NCBI GenBank assembly: GCA_015143295.1
Contig: JABCRI010001146.1
Location: 23,395 to 87,394, forward strand
Direction: 5' to 3'
From: Tetracentron sinense
Lineage: Eukaryota; Streptophyta; Magnoliopsida; Trochodendrales; Trochodendraceae
Length of the DNA stretch: 64,000 nt
The notes under the pieces were generated by a model. The model did no database searches, had not been told where the DNA came from, and was given only the letters and a program-made list of their open reading frames with translations. Shown here one piece after another: positions 44,568 to 56,090 of the stretch. How positions within the stretch are numbered: the first letter of the stretch is position 1; each line of letters begins with the position of its first letter. The translations under genes and the position numbers were made by a program.

Positions 44568-44687
44568 CTACTGATAACCCTCTATAGGAGGTTCCTCCAA
44601 AGGCTCCTCGACGTACTCCTCTTCCACCCATGGACCAAGAGCACAAACATCAAATGGAGCAGCAGCTCCCTCAGAACCTGCTGACAT
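44568..44687 (-). CDS. MSAG acidic microORF (minus-strand solo LTR)
   Basis: 39 intact codons; core ALGPWVEEEYVEEP, ending IEGYQ. Confidence 0.55.
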   Translation of the reverse strand: MSAGSEGAAAPFDVCALGPWVEEEYVEEPLEEPPIEGYQ

Positions 44688-46109
44688 AAGAAGTACGGCT
44701 GAGCATGGAATACTCAGCGGGTACTAAATACTAACCAACAATTATAGCATAGAAATAGCAATACGTAATCATGAGCAATTCATATATGTCAAACGGAAAC
44801 AATTCACATCATACAAGGAAGTAAAGCAGTTTATATCATGCTTGTAATTTGTAGAAAACCGATAAATCCTCTTGAAACATCGTGCACTTGACTTGACTTG
44901 AAATATCTTTTGTACTTGAAAGCTTATCATGTCTATCTTGCTTGATTCTTGTATGTCGTGTCGTGTCATGCATGTCATGCGTGCTTGCTTGTGATCATGT
45001 AACTTGTGAGATATCCTTGTGAGGTGTCCTTGTGAGATGCCTTGAGAGGGAAGGGAGACCCTTCTTTATGCAATGCACTTGCGAGGGAAGGGAGACCCTT
45101 CTTTATGATATGTATGTACTTGCGAGGGAAGGGAGACCCTTCTTCATGATATGCACTTGTGAGTGAGGGGAGACCCCTCGTGGAATGTTGGTTCTTGTCT
45201 TCTTGTGAAAAGCGAGGTAAAACATATCGTAGGATATGTCCCACCTCTAACCATGTTCTTGAAAACCTCGATAAATCATGCCATGCATGCCGTGCTCGTG
45301 GAAACCGTGTACATACTTGCATTCAAATTTAAAGATGACAATTGGGTAATTTCACAACACATATAGCATCAAAGATTGAGTAATGTAATATTCATAGCAT
45401 TATGGGAAAGCAGGAAACACACTATCATAGTCCCTAGCAATATTCATAATTTATTAGGCATGCATTTCCAGATTTTCAGCTCACTGTGTTCACCTTGGCA
45501 TTTCATCAAACATGGTGTGTTCATTATGGATTTACCCTACAACATGCTTTTCTAGATGGGTTTTACTCAAATCATACATGTACATTCATTATTGGAACAA
45601 TGCCCTTCCCCATTTGTTCATCACACCAACCATTGGCATCCAATCGCCCATTCTATCTCCATTCACTATTCCCCATTCACCATTTACCATTTACCATTCA
45701 TCCATCTCATAGCACATGTGTAAATGAAAGAAAATGAAGAGAAAAGAAGGGGAAAGAGGAACTATAACTAGGAGGGTAGTAAGAAGCACCGACCTTGAAG
45801 AAATGAGGAAGAAACCCCTTTCCAAAACGACTGTGTAGCTGCTGCCCTAGTTTGAGGAGATGCTCCTCACGAGTTTGTGCCTTGATCTTGAAGAAAAATG
45901 GGCTGGAGGTTGATCTAGGGTTTCAAAACCCTTTGATTTCTCTCCAAAATGGAAACCCTAGGTTGGAATCGCCTTCTCCCCTTTCTCCTATTCTCTCAAA
46001 CTCTCTAAGTGTCGAATGAAGCCCTAAAGGCTCGGGTTAAACTCTTAAGGTAAGAGTGAACTGACCAAAAGACCGTAATACCCTTACTGGGATTTCTGCA
46101 ATGACGCGA

Positions 46110-46500
46110 GGACCGTGAATAGTGCTGAACACATTGTGCTGTGAATAGTGCCAACTCGTGGTGCCGTGAATAGTGCCAACTCGTGGTGCCGTGAATAGTG
46201 CAACTCGTGGTGCCATGAATAGTGCAACTCGTGGTGCTGTGAATAGTGTCAACTCGTGGTGCCATGAATAGTGCAACTCGTGGTGCCATGAATAGTGCAA
46301 CTCGTGGTGCCATGAATAGTGCCAACTCGTGGTGCCATGAATAGTGCAAACTCGTGGTGCCATTGTCAAGGGTGACGAACTCGTTGTCACGTCGTCTCAT
46401 GTACAGCGTGCCCGTGGTGAGTTGTACACGAGCCCGTGGTGAGTTGTACAACGTACCCGTGGTGAGCTGCACAACGTGCCCGTGGTGAGTTGTACAACGG
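46110..46500 (-). promoter_or_regulatory. CACCACGAG/GTTGTACAAC array (solo LTR)
   Basis: About ten 24-28-bp units GGCACCACGAGTT(G/GG)CACTATTCA, then units of CACCACGGG(C/T)ACGTTGTRCA containing the palindrome GTTGTACAAC. It fills the same slot as the other palindromic arrays. CACTATTCA also occurs in the El2 array. Confidence 0.6.
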
Positions 46501-46737
46501 ATGCACACAGTATACGTTTTCATACAGGTACAGACTGTTTTGGCCATATCTTTTGACTCGTTCGTTCGATTTTGACGATTCAACTTGCGTTGTGTTCGTA
46601 CTTCGAAGAGGAACAATTCTGGCATTTCAAAATTTTGAAATTCTTCCTTATTTATTAATCATACCTCTTAAAAAGGCAGGATGACAACGAAAGTGTCATG
46701 TATTAAGCATGAAAAAGTCTGGGGCTCTACATTAGTC

Positions 46738-47986
46738 ATGAGACGGAACACACGGGGTCGTGGACCACATACCAGAGCTTCCTCTTCTTCACGGGATGAT
46801 GATGAGCAGCCAGACCTCTCTTAGGTCTTAGGCTCTATTGCTGAGACACTCGCCATCCTAGCGGCTCAGCAAACTATACCGGCATCAGCGGCACCTACTC
46901 CACCGCCTGGAGCTCCAGTACATCGTACAGCTGGATTTGAGGCATTCCGGAGATTGAGGCCTCCATCCTTCCATGCGAGTGTGGACCCTCTTGCTGCGGA
47001 GGCTTGGATCCTCCAGGTTGAGAAGATATTTGCGGTGCTCTCTCCTACAGAGGAAGAGAAAGTAGCATGGGTAGTTTTCATGCTAGAAGGTGAAGCCCAC
47101 CATTGGTGGTTGTTCGTATTGAGGACACGGGACTTGACCATGCAAGGTCAACCGTGGACTTGGGAGAAGTTTAAGGATACGTTCTATAAGAAGTATTTCC
47201 CGGTTGGAGCTCGGGAAAAGAAAGAGAGAGAATTCATCAACCTTGAGCAAGGTTCGATGTCTGTGGCCGCTTATGAGGCAAAGTTCTCGGAGCTATCATG
47301 CTTCGCGACACATATGATTGCCACCGAGGCAATGAAGGCGAGGAGGTTTGAGCAAGGACTCAAGGATGTCATCATGGAGAAAGTATCGGTCTTTAGGCAC
47401 GCCACTTACGCTGAAGTGGTGGATAAAGCCTTGTTGGTTGAGACCAACTCTGAGGCGGTGTCCAAGAAGAGGGAATTGACAAGAGGCCAATCCAGTAGTT
47501 CAGCACCTCTAGAGAGGCGGGCTCGTACCGGCCCTTATCAGTATACATGGCCAGCACCACCGATGAGGCCGACTTATGCGCCTCCAGCACCACGGCAGTA
47601 TGTACCACAGGCACCTAGACCTCAGGCCCTCCCGGCCCCACGGCCAGTTGCACCTCAGGTGGCGAGATATGCTCCACCTCAGGCCCCTCCTACCCGCACA
47701 CACGAGGCCTGCCCTTCATGCGGCCGAAGGCACCCAGCAGGGGATTGCCTAAGAGCATCGGGTGGATGTTTTCACTGTGGTCGCCAGGGCGACGTGATCA
47801 GGGATTGCCCTACCCGGCATTTACCAGGCCAGTCTCAGGGGATTAGGCCACTAGCATGCCCAGCAGGATCATATCAGGCGTCATCTCAGACTACCCGGTC
47901 TACACCTCAGTCTCGCCAGGCCAACCAGGGGCGTGTATTTGCTTTGACAGAGGGTGATGCACTTGCATTTGATGATGTGGTGCAAG
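46738..47986 (+). pseudogene. gag: Gag (El5), one nonsense codon
   Basis: ATG at 46738 follows the TTAGT duplication copy by one base, so the start codon survived the solo-LTR insertion. TAG at 46822-46824 (where El3 has CAG) stops the protein after 28 codons. Downstream the frame is open through the core (GEAHHWW, FINLEQGSMSVAAYEAKF) and both zinc units (CPSCGRRHPAGDC, CFHCGRQGDVIRDC). The second knuckle has lost its His: GRQGD replaces GRQGH. The donor CAAG|GTACGG is intact. Confidence 0.9.
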
Positions 47987-48128
47987 GTACGGGTTCGGAG
48001 TTATTTTCTTTATTCGTGATTGTTATGTTATGTTTTATTCCTTGTGTACGTACTTGGTATGCTATATATATATACCTATGTGTATACACTGTTGATGCTT
48101 GAATTGACATAACTAGTTAATATTTCAG
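47987..48128 (+). other. Putative gag/pol intron (El5)
   Basis: GTACGG...ATTTCAG, 142 bp. Its 5' half has diverged from El2 and El3 but GT, AG and phase are kept (V-Q-G-T-L-L-V-N-E). Unspliced, the gag frame runs on to 48102 because the early intronic stop has changed. Confidence 0.72.
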
Positions 48129-50762
48129 GAACCCTACTAGTCAATGAGTATTTGGCTCGAGTATTGATTGATACCGGGTCTACTCATTCGTTTGTCTCGC
48201 CAAGTTTTTCAGAAGGCTTTTCTGTGGAGCCTAGTCAGCTAAAACCAGAGTTAACCATTTCGACTCCTCTCGGCAAAACAGTATTGGCAGATAAAGTGTA
48301 TAGAAATAGTGTGGCCCAAGTTGGAAGCCACGAGTTGGCGGTTGATCTCATCGTCCTTGGATTCCAAGACTTTGATGTTATATTGGGAATGGATTGGTTA
48401 GCAGCGCATCATGGGCATGTAGCTTGCTTTGAGAAGATGGTACTCTTCAAGCCGGTAGAAGGAAAACCATTTCACTTTCGGGGGTTGAAAGGTAGAGATA
48501 TTGCTCGCTTTACGGCATTGTACCTAGCGAACCTCGAGGCAAAGGACTCTTCGACTATTCCGGTCGTGAGGGAATTCCTGGATGTATTTCCAGAGGAGTT
48601 TCCAGGATTACCTCCAGACAGGGAGATTGAGTTTGTGATCGAGCTTGCACCAGGCACAGCTCCCATCTTTCGGGCTCCGTATAGAATGGCCCCGGTTTAA
48701 CTTAAGGAGTTGAAGACCCAGTTGGAGGAATTGCAAGGCCTTGGCTTCATTCGACCAAGTGTCTCACCGTGAGGTGCCCCGGTGTTGTTTATTAAGAAGA
48801 AAGATGGCTCGATGCAGATGTGCGTCGATTACCGGCAATTGAACAAAGTCACCATAAAGAATAGGTATCCCTTGCCTAGGATTGAGGACTTGTTCGATCA
48901 GTTGAAGGGAGCGAGATTTTTCTCGAAGATAGATCTTCGATTGGGTTATCACCAGTTGAAGATTAGGGTGGAAGATGTTCCCAAAACTGCTTTCAGGACT
49001 CGATATGGACACTACGAGTTCTTGGTGATGCCTTTTGGTCTCACGAACGGGCCGGTAGCTTTTATGGATTTGATGAACCGGGTGTTTCGGCCATATCTTG
49101 ATAGGTGCGTGATTGTATTTGTTGATGACATTTTGGTCTATTCCCAGACACAGGAAGATCACACACGCGATCTACGCCTTGCTTTGGAAATGCTAAGAGA
49201 GCACAAGCTATATGCCAAACTTAGCAAGTGTGAGTTTTGGTTTGAAGAGGTGGCATTTCTAAGCCACGTTGTTTCCGCGGAAGGCATATCGGTAGATCCA
49301 AAGAAGATAGAGGCTGTTATGAGTTGGGCAAGGCCCAAGAGTGTCACAGAGATACGCAGTTTTCTTAGGCTGGCAGGCTACTACAGGAGATTCGTTGAGG
49401 GTTTCTCCAGCCTTACAGCACCGCTCACTTACCTGACAAGGAAGAACGCCAAGTTTGTATGGAGTGATAAGTGCGAGATCAGTTTCACGGAACTGAAGAA
49501 GAGGCTTACTACAGCCCCTATCCTTACTGTGCCATTTGGACCTTATGGGTATGAGGTGTATAGTGATGCCTCACACGTTGGACTTGGGTGTGTACTCATG
49601 CAGCACAAGAAAGTCATTGCCTATGCATCAAGGCAATTGAAGGAGCATGAGAAGAATTATCCCACGCACAACTTGGAGCTTGCGGCGGTCGTGTTTGCAC
49701 TTAAGATTTGGCGTCATTACCTTTATGGGGTGGAGTTCTATGTGTTTACCAATCACAAGAGTCTCAAGTATCTCTTTTCCCAAAAGGAGCTGAATATAAG
49801 GCAACGGCGTTGGATGGAATTTTTGAAAGACTATGATTGTACCATTCAATACCACCCGGGTAAAGCAAATGTAGTGGCTGATGCTTTGAGTAGAAGACCT
49901 TCGGGGTTATTAGCATGTATGTTAGTGCAGGAATGGAAGCTACTTGAAGACTTGGAAAATCTGGACATTAGTGTGAATGACTCTGTCCGTAGTCCTATCT
50001 TGGCAAATGTCACGGTTCGGCCATACATTGTAGATTTGATCCAAGAATACCAAGCCACGGATGCTGAATTGTTGGCTTATCGGGACAAGGAAGTTGCTAA
50101 GGGTAGTGAGGACTTCTCTCTCACTAGCCAAGGTGCTATCACATTCAAGGGAAGGCTGTGTGTCCCAGCCAATGCAGATCTTCGGAGGGAGATTATGGAT
50201 GAAGCCCACCGAGCAAAGTACACTGTGCATCCAGGGGGTACGAAGATGTACCGGAACCTCAAGAGTCACTTTTGGTTGCAGAATATGAAGAGGGATGTTG
50301 CAGAATATGTGGCACGGTGCTTAGTGTGCCAACAGGTGAAAGCAGAACACATGCGACCCGCCGGTCTATTGCATTCTCTTCCTATTCCCGAGTGGAAATG
50401 GGAGAACATATCCATAGATTTCATAGTTGGCTTGCCAAAAACAGCAAGGGGCTCAGATGCGATTTGGGTTGTAGTGGATCGTCTGACAAAGTCCGCACAT
50501 TTCTTACCCTATCGAACTACTTTCAACTCTAGTTAGTTAGCCGCTTTGTACATCAAGGAAGTGGTGAGGTTGCACAGAGTGCCCGTCAGTATTATGTCGG
50601 ATCGGGATCCAAGATTCACGTCAAGATTTTGGAAAAGTTTTCAAGAGGCTATGGGTTCCCGACCTGATTTTAGCACCGCTTTTCATCCACAGACGGATGG
50701 ACAAACCGAGAGAGTGAAACAAGTCATTGAAGACATGCTTCGGGCTTGTATACTGGATTTCA
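48129..50762 (+). pseudogene. pol: Pol (El5), three nonsense codons, 3'-truncated
   Basis: One reading frame with stops at 48698-48700 (GAA to TAA), about 48770-48772 (TGG to TGA) and 50534-50536 (CAG to TAG). RT keeps [11 protein letters not shown] but reads [10 protein letters not shown]. RNase H reads [10 protein letters not shown], where relatives have [10 protein letters not shown], so an acidic residue is lost. Integrase is present to [23 protein letters not shown] and is then replaced by unrelated DNA, losing the GPY/F module, chromodomain and 3' LTR. Confidence 0.92.
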
Positions 50763-51961
50763 CAAGAGAGAAGAAGAAAGGGGGAGGAGGTGTGACCGTA
50801 CACCTTGAGGGAGAGAGGGGCGTGAGGTATTTGAGAGGAGGGGAGAGATTTCCAAAATCTGGAAAATATTAAATGTACACAACAATGTGGACGTTCACCT
50901 CTTATATATAGATTCATCTTGGATCTTGTCCTTATCCTGATCCAATTAGGATATCCTCAATTTGTTTCCTTTTTGATTTCTCCTTAATTAATTAGGATTA
51001 ATCAAAATAGAAACTAACCTTATCTATTAGTAAAGAAATAACTATATCCTTATCCTAATCCAATTAGGATTCCTTGATTAGCAAGAAACTAATAGAATCC
51101 TTGTCCAACAAGGAATCTTTAATTAGTAACTAACTAACTAACCTTATCCAATAAGCAGTTAGTTATCAGAAACTAATTAAATGATTAACAATAATTAATC
51201 TCCAAGAAGTGGGCGTCCCACCCTAGGTTGGCCCCACTCCACACGTCCCCAAAGGGTTCTTAACCTTTGTGGTCAAATCCTTTGATCTTTAATCATAATC
51301 CCCAATGGGTCCTACCCATTTGGTTTTTCACATTTAATGTTATTCCACCTTTTAGAGCTTCACTATACCATATAGTGATTACTTAGAGAAATTAATTAAT
51401 TTAATAAATAATTAAATTAAATTATTTAAGAAAGTCCTTGCGTGTGGGATCTAAAGGGATCTCCTATTTCCAATTGTGAGACCAAGTACTCAACCTTTTG
51501 GTTAAAGCATTATTACTAGGAAACACTTTTCCTATACTCTATTAGGATTATAGAATGTCATCTATATCCCTGGACTTCCACCAATCACAATTAATGTCCA
51601 TTAACACAATGTGATTAACCTCCAGAAAATAGAGAATTACTTACAGGTATTTCTATCTCAAGATTTGTTTATAGATGTGTCTCTCCACTTCCAATATTGT
51701 TATAAGCTTACGGAACAATATCTAAATTGTCTTTAATCCCTAGCTTATATTGAGAACCCATTCTCTTTGATACTTTTAGTCAAACTTGGACTTTCAAAAC
51801 ATTTTAAAAATTCTTTAAAAGAAATAATAATAATAATAATAATTACATTTCTTTTATATAGAAAATAAACTCCTTTTCATCGATAAATACCAGCACTGGG
51901 TTTTTCAAGTCCGTTTTTGACAAGTATCAGCTCAATATTATTTTACTCTGTTAAGAGTAGT
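50763..51961 (-). repeat. Copia-LTR-like sequence on the minus strand
   Basis: AT-rich and non-coding. On the minus strand it has a TATATATAAG box (about 50902-50911), a following leader, and a GGGTGGGACGCCCACTT segment resembling the Copia1 LTR near 27160. ATCCAATTAGGAT-type repeats occur at about 50940, 51060 and 51090. Ends are not defined and no target duplication was found, so it may be a fragment. Confidence 0.5.
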
Positions 51962-52345
51962 TGTAGAGCCCGGGATTTTCTACAAGCACTATTCATGTGC
52001 AAGCACTGTTCATGTGAGTGAATAGTGTCGAGGGCACTAGTATTGGAAGTGTCAAAGGCCTTTATTACAAGTTGGGTTTGGTTAATGAGAGTGAGGGTTT
52101 CCTCATGGCTTGAGAGGGATGGGAGACGGTGTATGAATCAAGGTGTTTTGGGAATACATGCAAGAGTATAAAAACACTCTAAGTGTCAATTTGAGCGATT
52201 TTGTAGCGAACGGGGCCTCCCATGCATTTGGGTTGTGCCCAATGGGTTACCTTAGTTGGTTTAAGAACCTAAGGTCGGGAGTTATGAGAATGGAGTAGGG
52301 GTTGGATTCGAGGTAGATGGATTATGAAAATACCCTTAGTATGTA
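51962..52345 (+). repeat. 5' end of a family C-like Ty3 LTR, interrupted
   Basis: It starts TGTAGAGCCCGGG after GAGTAGT. It parallels the first 400 bp of the next LTR (for example TCCCATGCATTTGGG against TCTCATGCATGTCGG) and is interrupted there, so a sibling LTR appears to have inserted into it. No coding sequence. Confidence 0.6.
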
Positions 52346-53390
52346 TGTAGAAACCCGGAACTGATTTCCCAAGGCCGAGAATAGTGCCATGAATAGTGTG
52401 TGGATAGTGCCTTGTGTGGTGTGTGTAAAGGCATAAGGCCTTTACATTTTGTTCTTTGTAGGATGGTCCATCTTGTTCTAGTTAGTGTGCGGAGTTAAGT
52501 GAGGATTGTAGGTGTGTGTTTTGAATCTCAAAAGAGAGTACAAAGATACTCTAAGTGTCAAAAAAACAAGGGTATAAAATACCCTAATTGTTTAAATGGG
52601 TTGTAGGTGAATAGTGCTAGTGCATGAGGCATAAAGAGGCCGGAGCCTCTCATGCATGTCGGTGTGAATTTAATGATCATTGAGGTGGGTTAAAAACCTA
52701 TGGAGAATGATTTATGAGATGTGAGTAGGGTGTTGGACCCAAGGGAAAAGAGTATGAAAACACTCGAAGTGTTCTAGGTGTTGGAAAGGTATGTTTCAGC
52801 ATTTACCTCAACTTTAAAGGGCTCTACTTTAGTCATCGTTGCTCAGAATTGAGTGAGTATTGAATTTTTGAAAATTTATTAGAACCCTCTTTGAGGTTCA
52901 TGTTTACCATTTTTCCAGATTTTGAGTCGGGGTTAAGTCAAACGCCCGATTTCGAAAATCAGATCTGCTGCAATATGGGTTGACGAAACCTATTTGCAGA
53001 TCAGCCGGCTTTAGATCCATTTTTAGGAAATTAAAACTCAAAATTATGAGTTACATAAAACATAAAAGTTGTTCCTCATCGAAAGAAAAATCCAATACAA
53101 GTTAAATCGTCAAAATCCGACCACTGAGTCAAAAGTTATGGCCAAAATACCGAAGGGAGTTTTTGCATACAAACTCGCTCGAGCGAGATTGACCAAAATG
53201 CTGTTTTTGAGTACCGGAAGCAACCCGCTCGAGTGAGATAGAGGCCTGCTCGAGCGAGATCACCCAGAAATGTTTTTTTTTAGGTTTTTCATAAATCTAC
53301 ACCCCATTTTCGAGGGTCTATGGTTTCTAACACCTAGAGAATGATTTTTTGAGAGAAAAAGGAGGAAACTTAGGTTATCAAAAGGTGGTT
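52346..53390 (+). repeat. 5' part of a second family C-like LTR, cut by El6
   Basis: It starts TGTAGAAACCCGG and resembles the solo LTR at 19795 (GTGTGTGTAAAGGC, the constant box at about 53078-53150). CTCGCTCGAGCGAG palindromes lie at 53175-53188 and about 53230-53270. It is cut at 53390 by the El6 insertion; its right part is beyond the window. Confidence 0.75.
53172..53270 (+). promoter_or_regulatory. CTCGAG palindrome array (family C-like LTR)
   Basis: A perfect 14-bp palindrome CTCGCTCGAGCGAG (53175-53188) and two variants (CCGCTCGAGTGAG, CTGCTCGAGCGAG). Same slot as the other arrays: directly after GTCAAAAGTTATGGCC. Confidence 0.65.
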
Positions 53391-53670
53391 TGTCACGCCC
53401 CAAAATACCCCCTAGGAGTTAATGAATACTTTAGGAGTGACTACTCGTACCTGCCAAACCATCCTGAAGTAAACAAGGCTATCATAATACAATATTAGCA
53501 ATGATCAAAGCGCGGAAGCTAAACATGTATGCGGAAGCGTAAACTAACTTTTTCTTTTCTTCTAAAATTCCAAAGTAGTATTCCAAGTTAACATATACAG
53601 AACATATCAAGTCTAAGGTGGACAGGCTCACCTATCAAAATATACAAAAGAACCCTCTCGTACTCTCCCC

Positions 53671-53811
53671 TTAACAGTAGTCGAGGTATGGCCACACGTC
53701 GAGGTCTCTATCCGCTTGAGACTTTAATGGAATAGACGGCTCTCTCTCTTCAATGTACTCTTCCTCGACCCAAGGCTCCGGGTCGAGGGCTTCCTCGGTA
53801 CCTGCCGACAT
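53671..53811 (-). CDS. MSAG acidic microORF, 46 codons (El6 3' LTR)
   Basis: The reading frame is intact, starting MSAGTEEALDPEPW, then VEEEYIEEREPSIP and ending DLDVWPYLDYC-stop. It matches El1 in length and in both conserved blocks although the DNA between has diverged. Confidence 0.58.
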   Translation of the reverse strand: MSAGTEEALDPEPWVEEEYIEEREPSIPLKSQADRDLDVWPYLDYC

Positions 53812-54109
53812 AAAGGTATGGCTGAGCATGGAATACTCAACGAGTACAAACTACTAGCTAACCATAGCAATAATAAAAGCACAACAGGGTGAACACAATA
53901 CAAGGCATCAATTCCAAGCAACAGTAGTATCATGAGATAAACAGTATTGATCATGAAATAATATCATTATCTTGACATGCGTGCGTGAATGCGAAAACTC
54001 CGATAAAACTCATGCTTGGAAAACTCATTTCATGTCTCGGTATTACTTGTGAAAATCATGCATGCATGTCTTGTCTCATCTTATATACTTGTGAGCCTTT
54101 TCTTGTGAG

Positions 54110-54370
54110 ACAGTTCTTGTGAGCCAGAGGCTAGTACTCTTCACCTGGGCTAACAACCTCCTTGACATATTTCATGTACTTGTGAGCCAGAGGCTAGCAC
54201 CCACACATCCTTGGGCTACCAACTTCCTAGACATGTATCATTTTCTTGTGAGCCAGATGCTAGCACCCGCACGTCCCTGCGCTACCAACCTCCTTGACAT
54301 CTCGTGATTTTTGGTTTTCTTGTGAGCCAGAGTCTAGCACCCGAACCTCCCTCGGCTGCCAACCTCCTCG
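54110..54370 (-). repeat. Hairpin array, inner copy (El6 3' LTR)
   Basis: Four units of GAGGxxGGTAGCC...GCTAGCCTCTGGCTCACAAG type read on the minus strand, the same repeat family as 5560-6035. Confidence 0.85.
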
Positions 54371-55744
54371 ACATGTAATGTTTTCTTGTTGATTTATTAT
54401 ATGCATATGCTCTTAAAAACTCGGTTCATGCAAACATGCGTGCTCGTGTGCATGCCAATAGTGACAATCATGGGAACACGTGTAACAAGAGGGATATTAC
54501 GTCACATTTCCATTCATAGTATAAACATGTGAGAATTTAGGTGATCAACATGGAATTTGGTCAAGTCATCATTTACAAGAATAATTACATAAAGTTTACA
54601 TCCATTTCCTTAATTAAATTTATTTGTTCTTGGTTTAGGCATATTGTCAAACATCCGCCGTGCAACATCTTCTTGTAGTTCCATTTACCCTTTTTAGCGC
54701 ATATTTTCCAACACAACATCGAAGTATGTTCATTATTTGTAGAGTACCCTTCCACCATTTCCATCACACACATCACACATCATACATCTCGGCATCCAAT
54801 CGCCTCAACCCATTTCATCCATTCATACATCACCAGATTCCTTATTATCTTGTTTACATTGCATAGAAATTGCACATTTCAAAAAGGAAAACATGAAATC
54901 AAGAATCATCAACAAAAATGGAAAAAAAAAACTAGGTTATTGCTAATGGGAGTTAGTAGGGTGTATTAACCTTGAATTAAGGCTTGACCTTGAAGAAACC
55001 TTGAAATAGAACCCCAAATGGTAGGGAAGAACCCTTGCTTGAAGAAGGCTTGATTTGGGGGAAGAAGCCCTTGCAAAATGTCGTAGGATCGCTGCCCTAG
55101 CTTGAAAAGGAAACACCACACGAGCTTGAGGTTGGATTGGATGAATCCAAGCCGTTTTGAAATGATCTTGGGTGTTTAAACCCTTGATCTCTTCACCAAG
55201 GATGCCCTAGGAGCAAAACCCTCTTCTTCTCTTCCCCTCTCTCTCTAAATGTTCTAAGTGTAGTGAATGGGGACCCAATTACTCGAGCAAGCCCTTATGG
55301 GTAAGGGTTTAACGCCCAAAAGATGAAAAAGCCCTTAATAAAATTTCTGTAAAACACGATAGACCGAGCGATCGGTGGTTATGATCGATCAATTGGTTGC
55401 CTACCGAGCGACCGGTGTTCTTGGCCGAGCGATCGGTTAAAAACATGCTCTCTGGAAAAATTTCTCATACAAAAAAGTTAACTAGTCGATAGCTACTGAT
55501 CAATCGGTTTTGGACCGATCGATCTCTAATAATGACCGAGCGATCGGTTGTGAACCGATCGATCGCTACACTAGACTGAGCAATCGGTGCTCTACAGGTC
55601 CCAACTGTTTTGGCAATATCTATTGACTCGTTGGTCGGATTTTGACGATTCAACTTGCGTTGGATTCTTCTTTCGAAAATGAACATTTCTGATACTATAC
55701 GTGCATGCATGAATGTCTTGTCATCATCTTGTAATCTGGCATCT

Positions 55745-56090
55745 TGTAACTTGTGAGCCAGAGGCTAGCACCCGAATCTCCCTGGGCTGCCAACCTCCTT
55801 GATATATGGTTTTCTTAAGAGCCAGAGGCTAGTACCCGAATGTCCCTGGGCTACCAACCTCCTTGATATATGGTTTTCTTGTGAGCCAGAAGCTAGTACC
55901 TGAATGTCCCTGGGCTACCAACCTCCTTGATAATACGTGAATTTTAGTTACTTGTTTAGTTTTCTTGTGAGCCAGAGGCTAGTACCTGAATGTCCCTGGG
56001 CTACCAACCTCCTTGACATGTAGTAATTTAGGTTTTCTTGTGAGCCAGAGGCTAGTACCTGAATGTCCCTGGGCTACCAACCTCCTTGAC
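55745..56090 (-). repeat. Hairpin array, outer copy (El6 3' LTR)
   Basis: Five units of the same type, more uniform than the inner copy (CCCAGGGACATTCAGGTACT spacer). Confidence 0.85.

Larger units (their letters stand above)
44264..46731 (-). mobile_element. Solo Ty3 LTR on the minus strand, 2,468 bp
   Basis: A perfect TTAGT duplication (44259-44263, 46732-46736) flanks one LTR with no internal region. On the minus strand it starts TGTAGAGCCCCAG and ends TCGCGACA. Contents are the constant box (about 46545-46610), a promoter array of GTTGTACAAC/CACCACGGG and CACCACGAGTT...CACTATTCATGG units (46110-46500), a GAAGGGTCTCCCTTC array (45040-45175), a microORF (44568-44687) and the hairpin near 44495. 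Confidence 0.94.
43010..50762 (+). mobile_element. El5: Ty3/gypsy Tekay-like element, truncated at both ends
   Basis: It has a partial 5' LTR (43010-43903), primer site, leader, gag, intron and most of pol. The LTR starts inside the CTAGTTGC array at the inverted junction with El4. Pol ends in integrase at 50762, where copia-LTR-like DNA begins. A minus-strand solo LTR (44264-46731) splits the leader. Confidence 0.9.

Noticed and set aside
50763-51961. Host gene promoter suggested by TATA box and AT-rich flanks
   Set aside because: Segments match the Copia1 LTR in reverse orientation and no host coding sequence follows.
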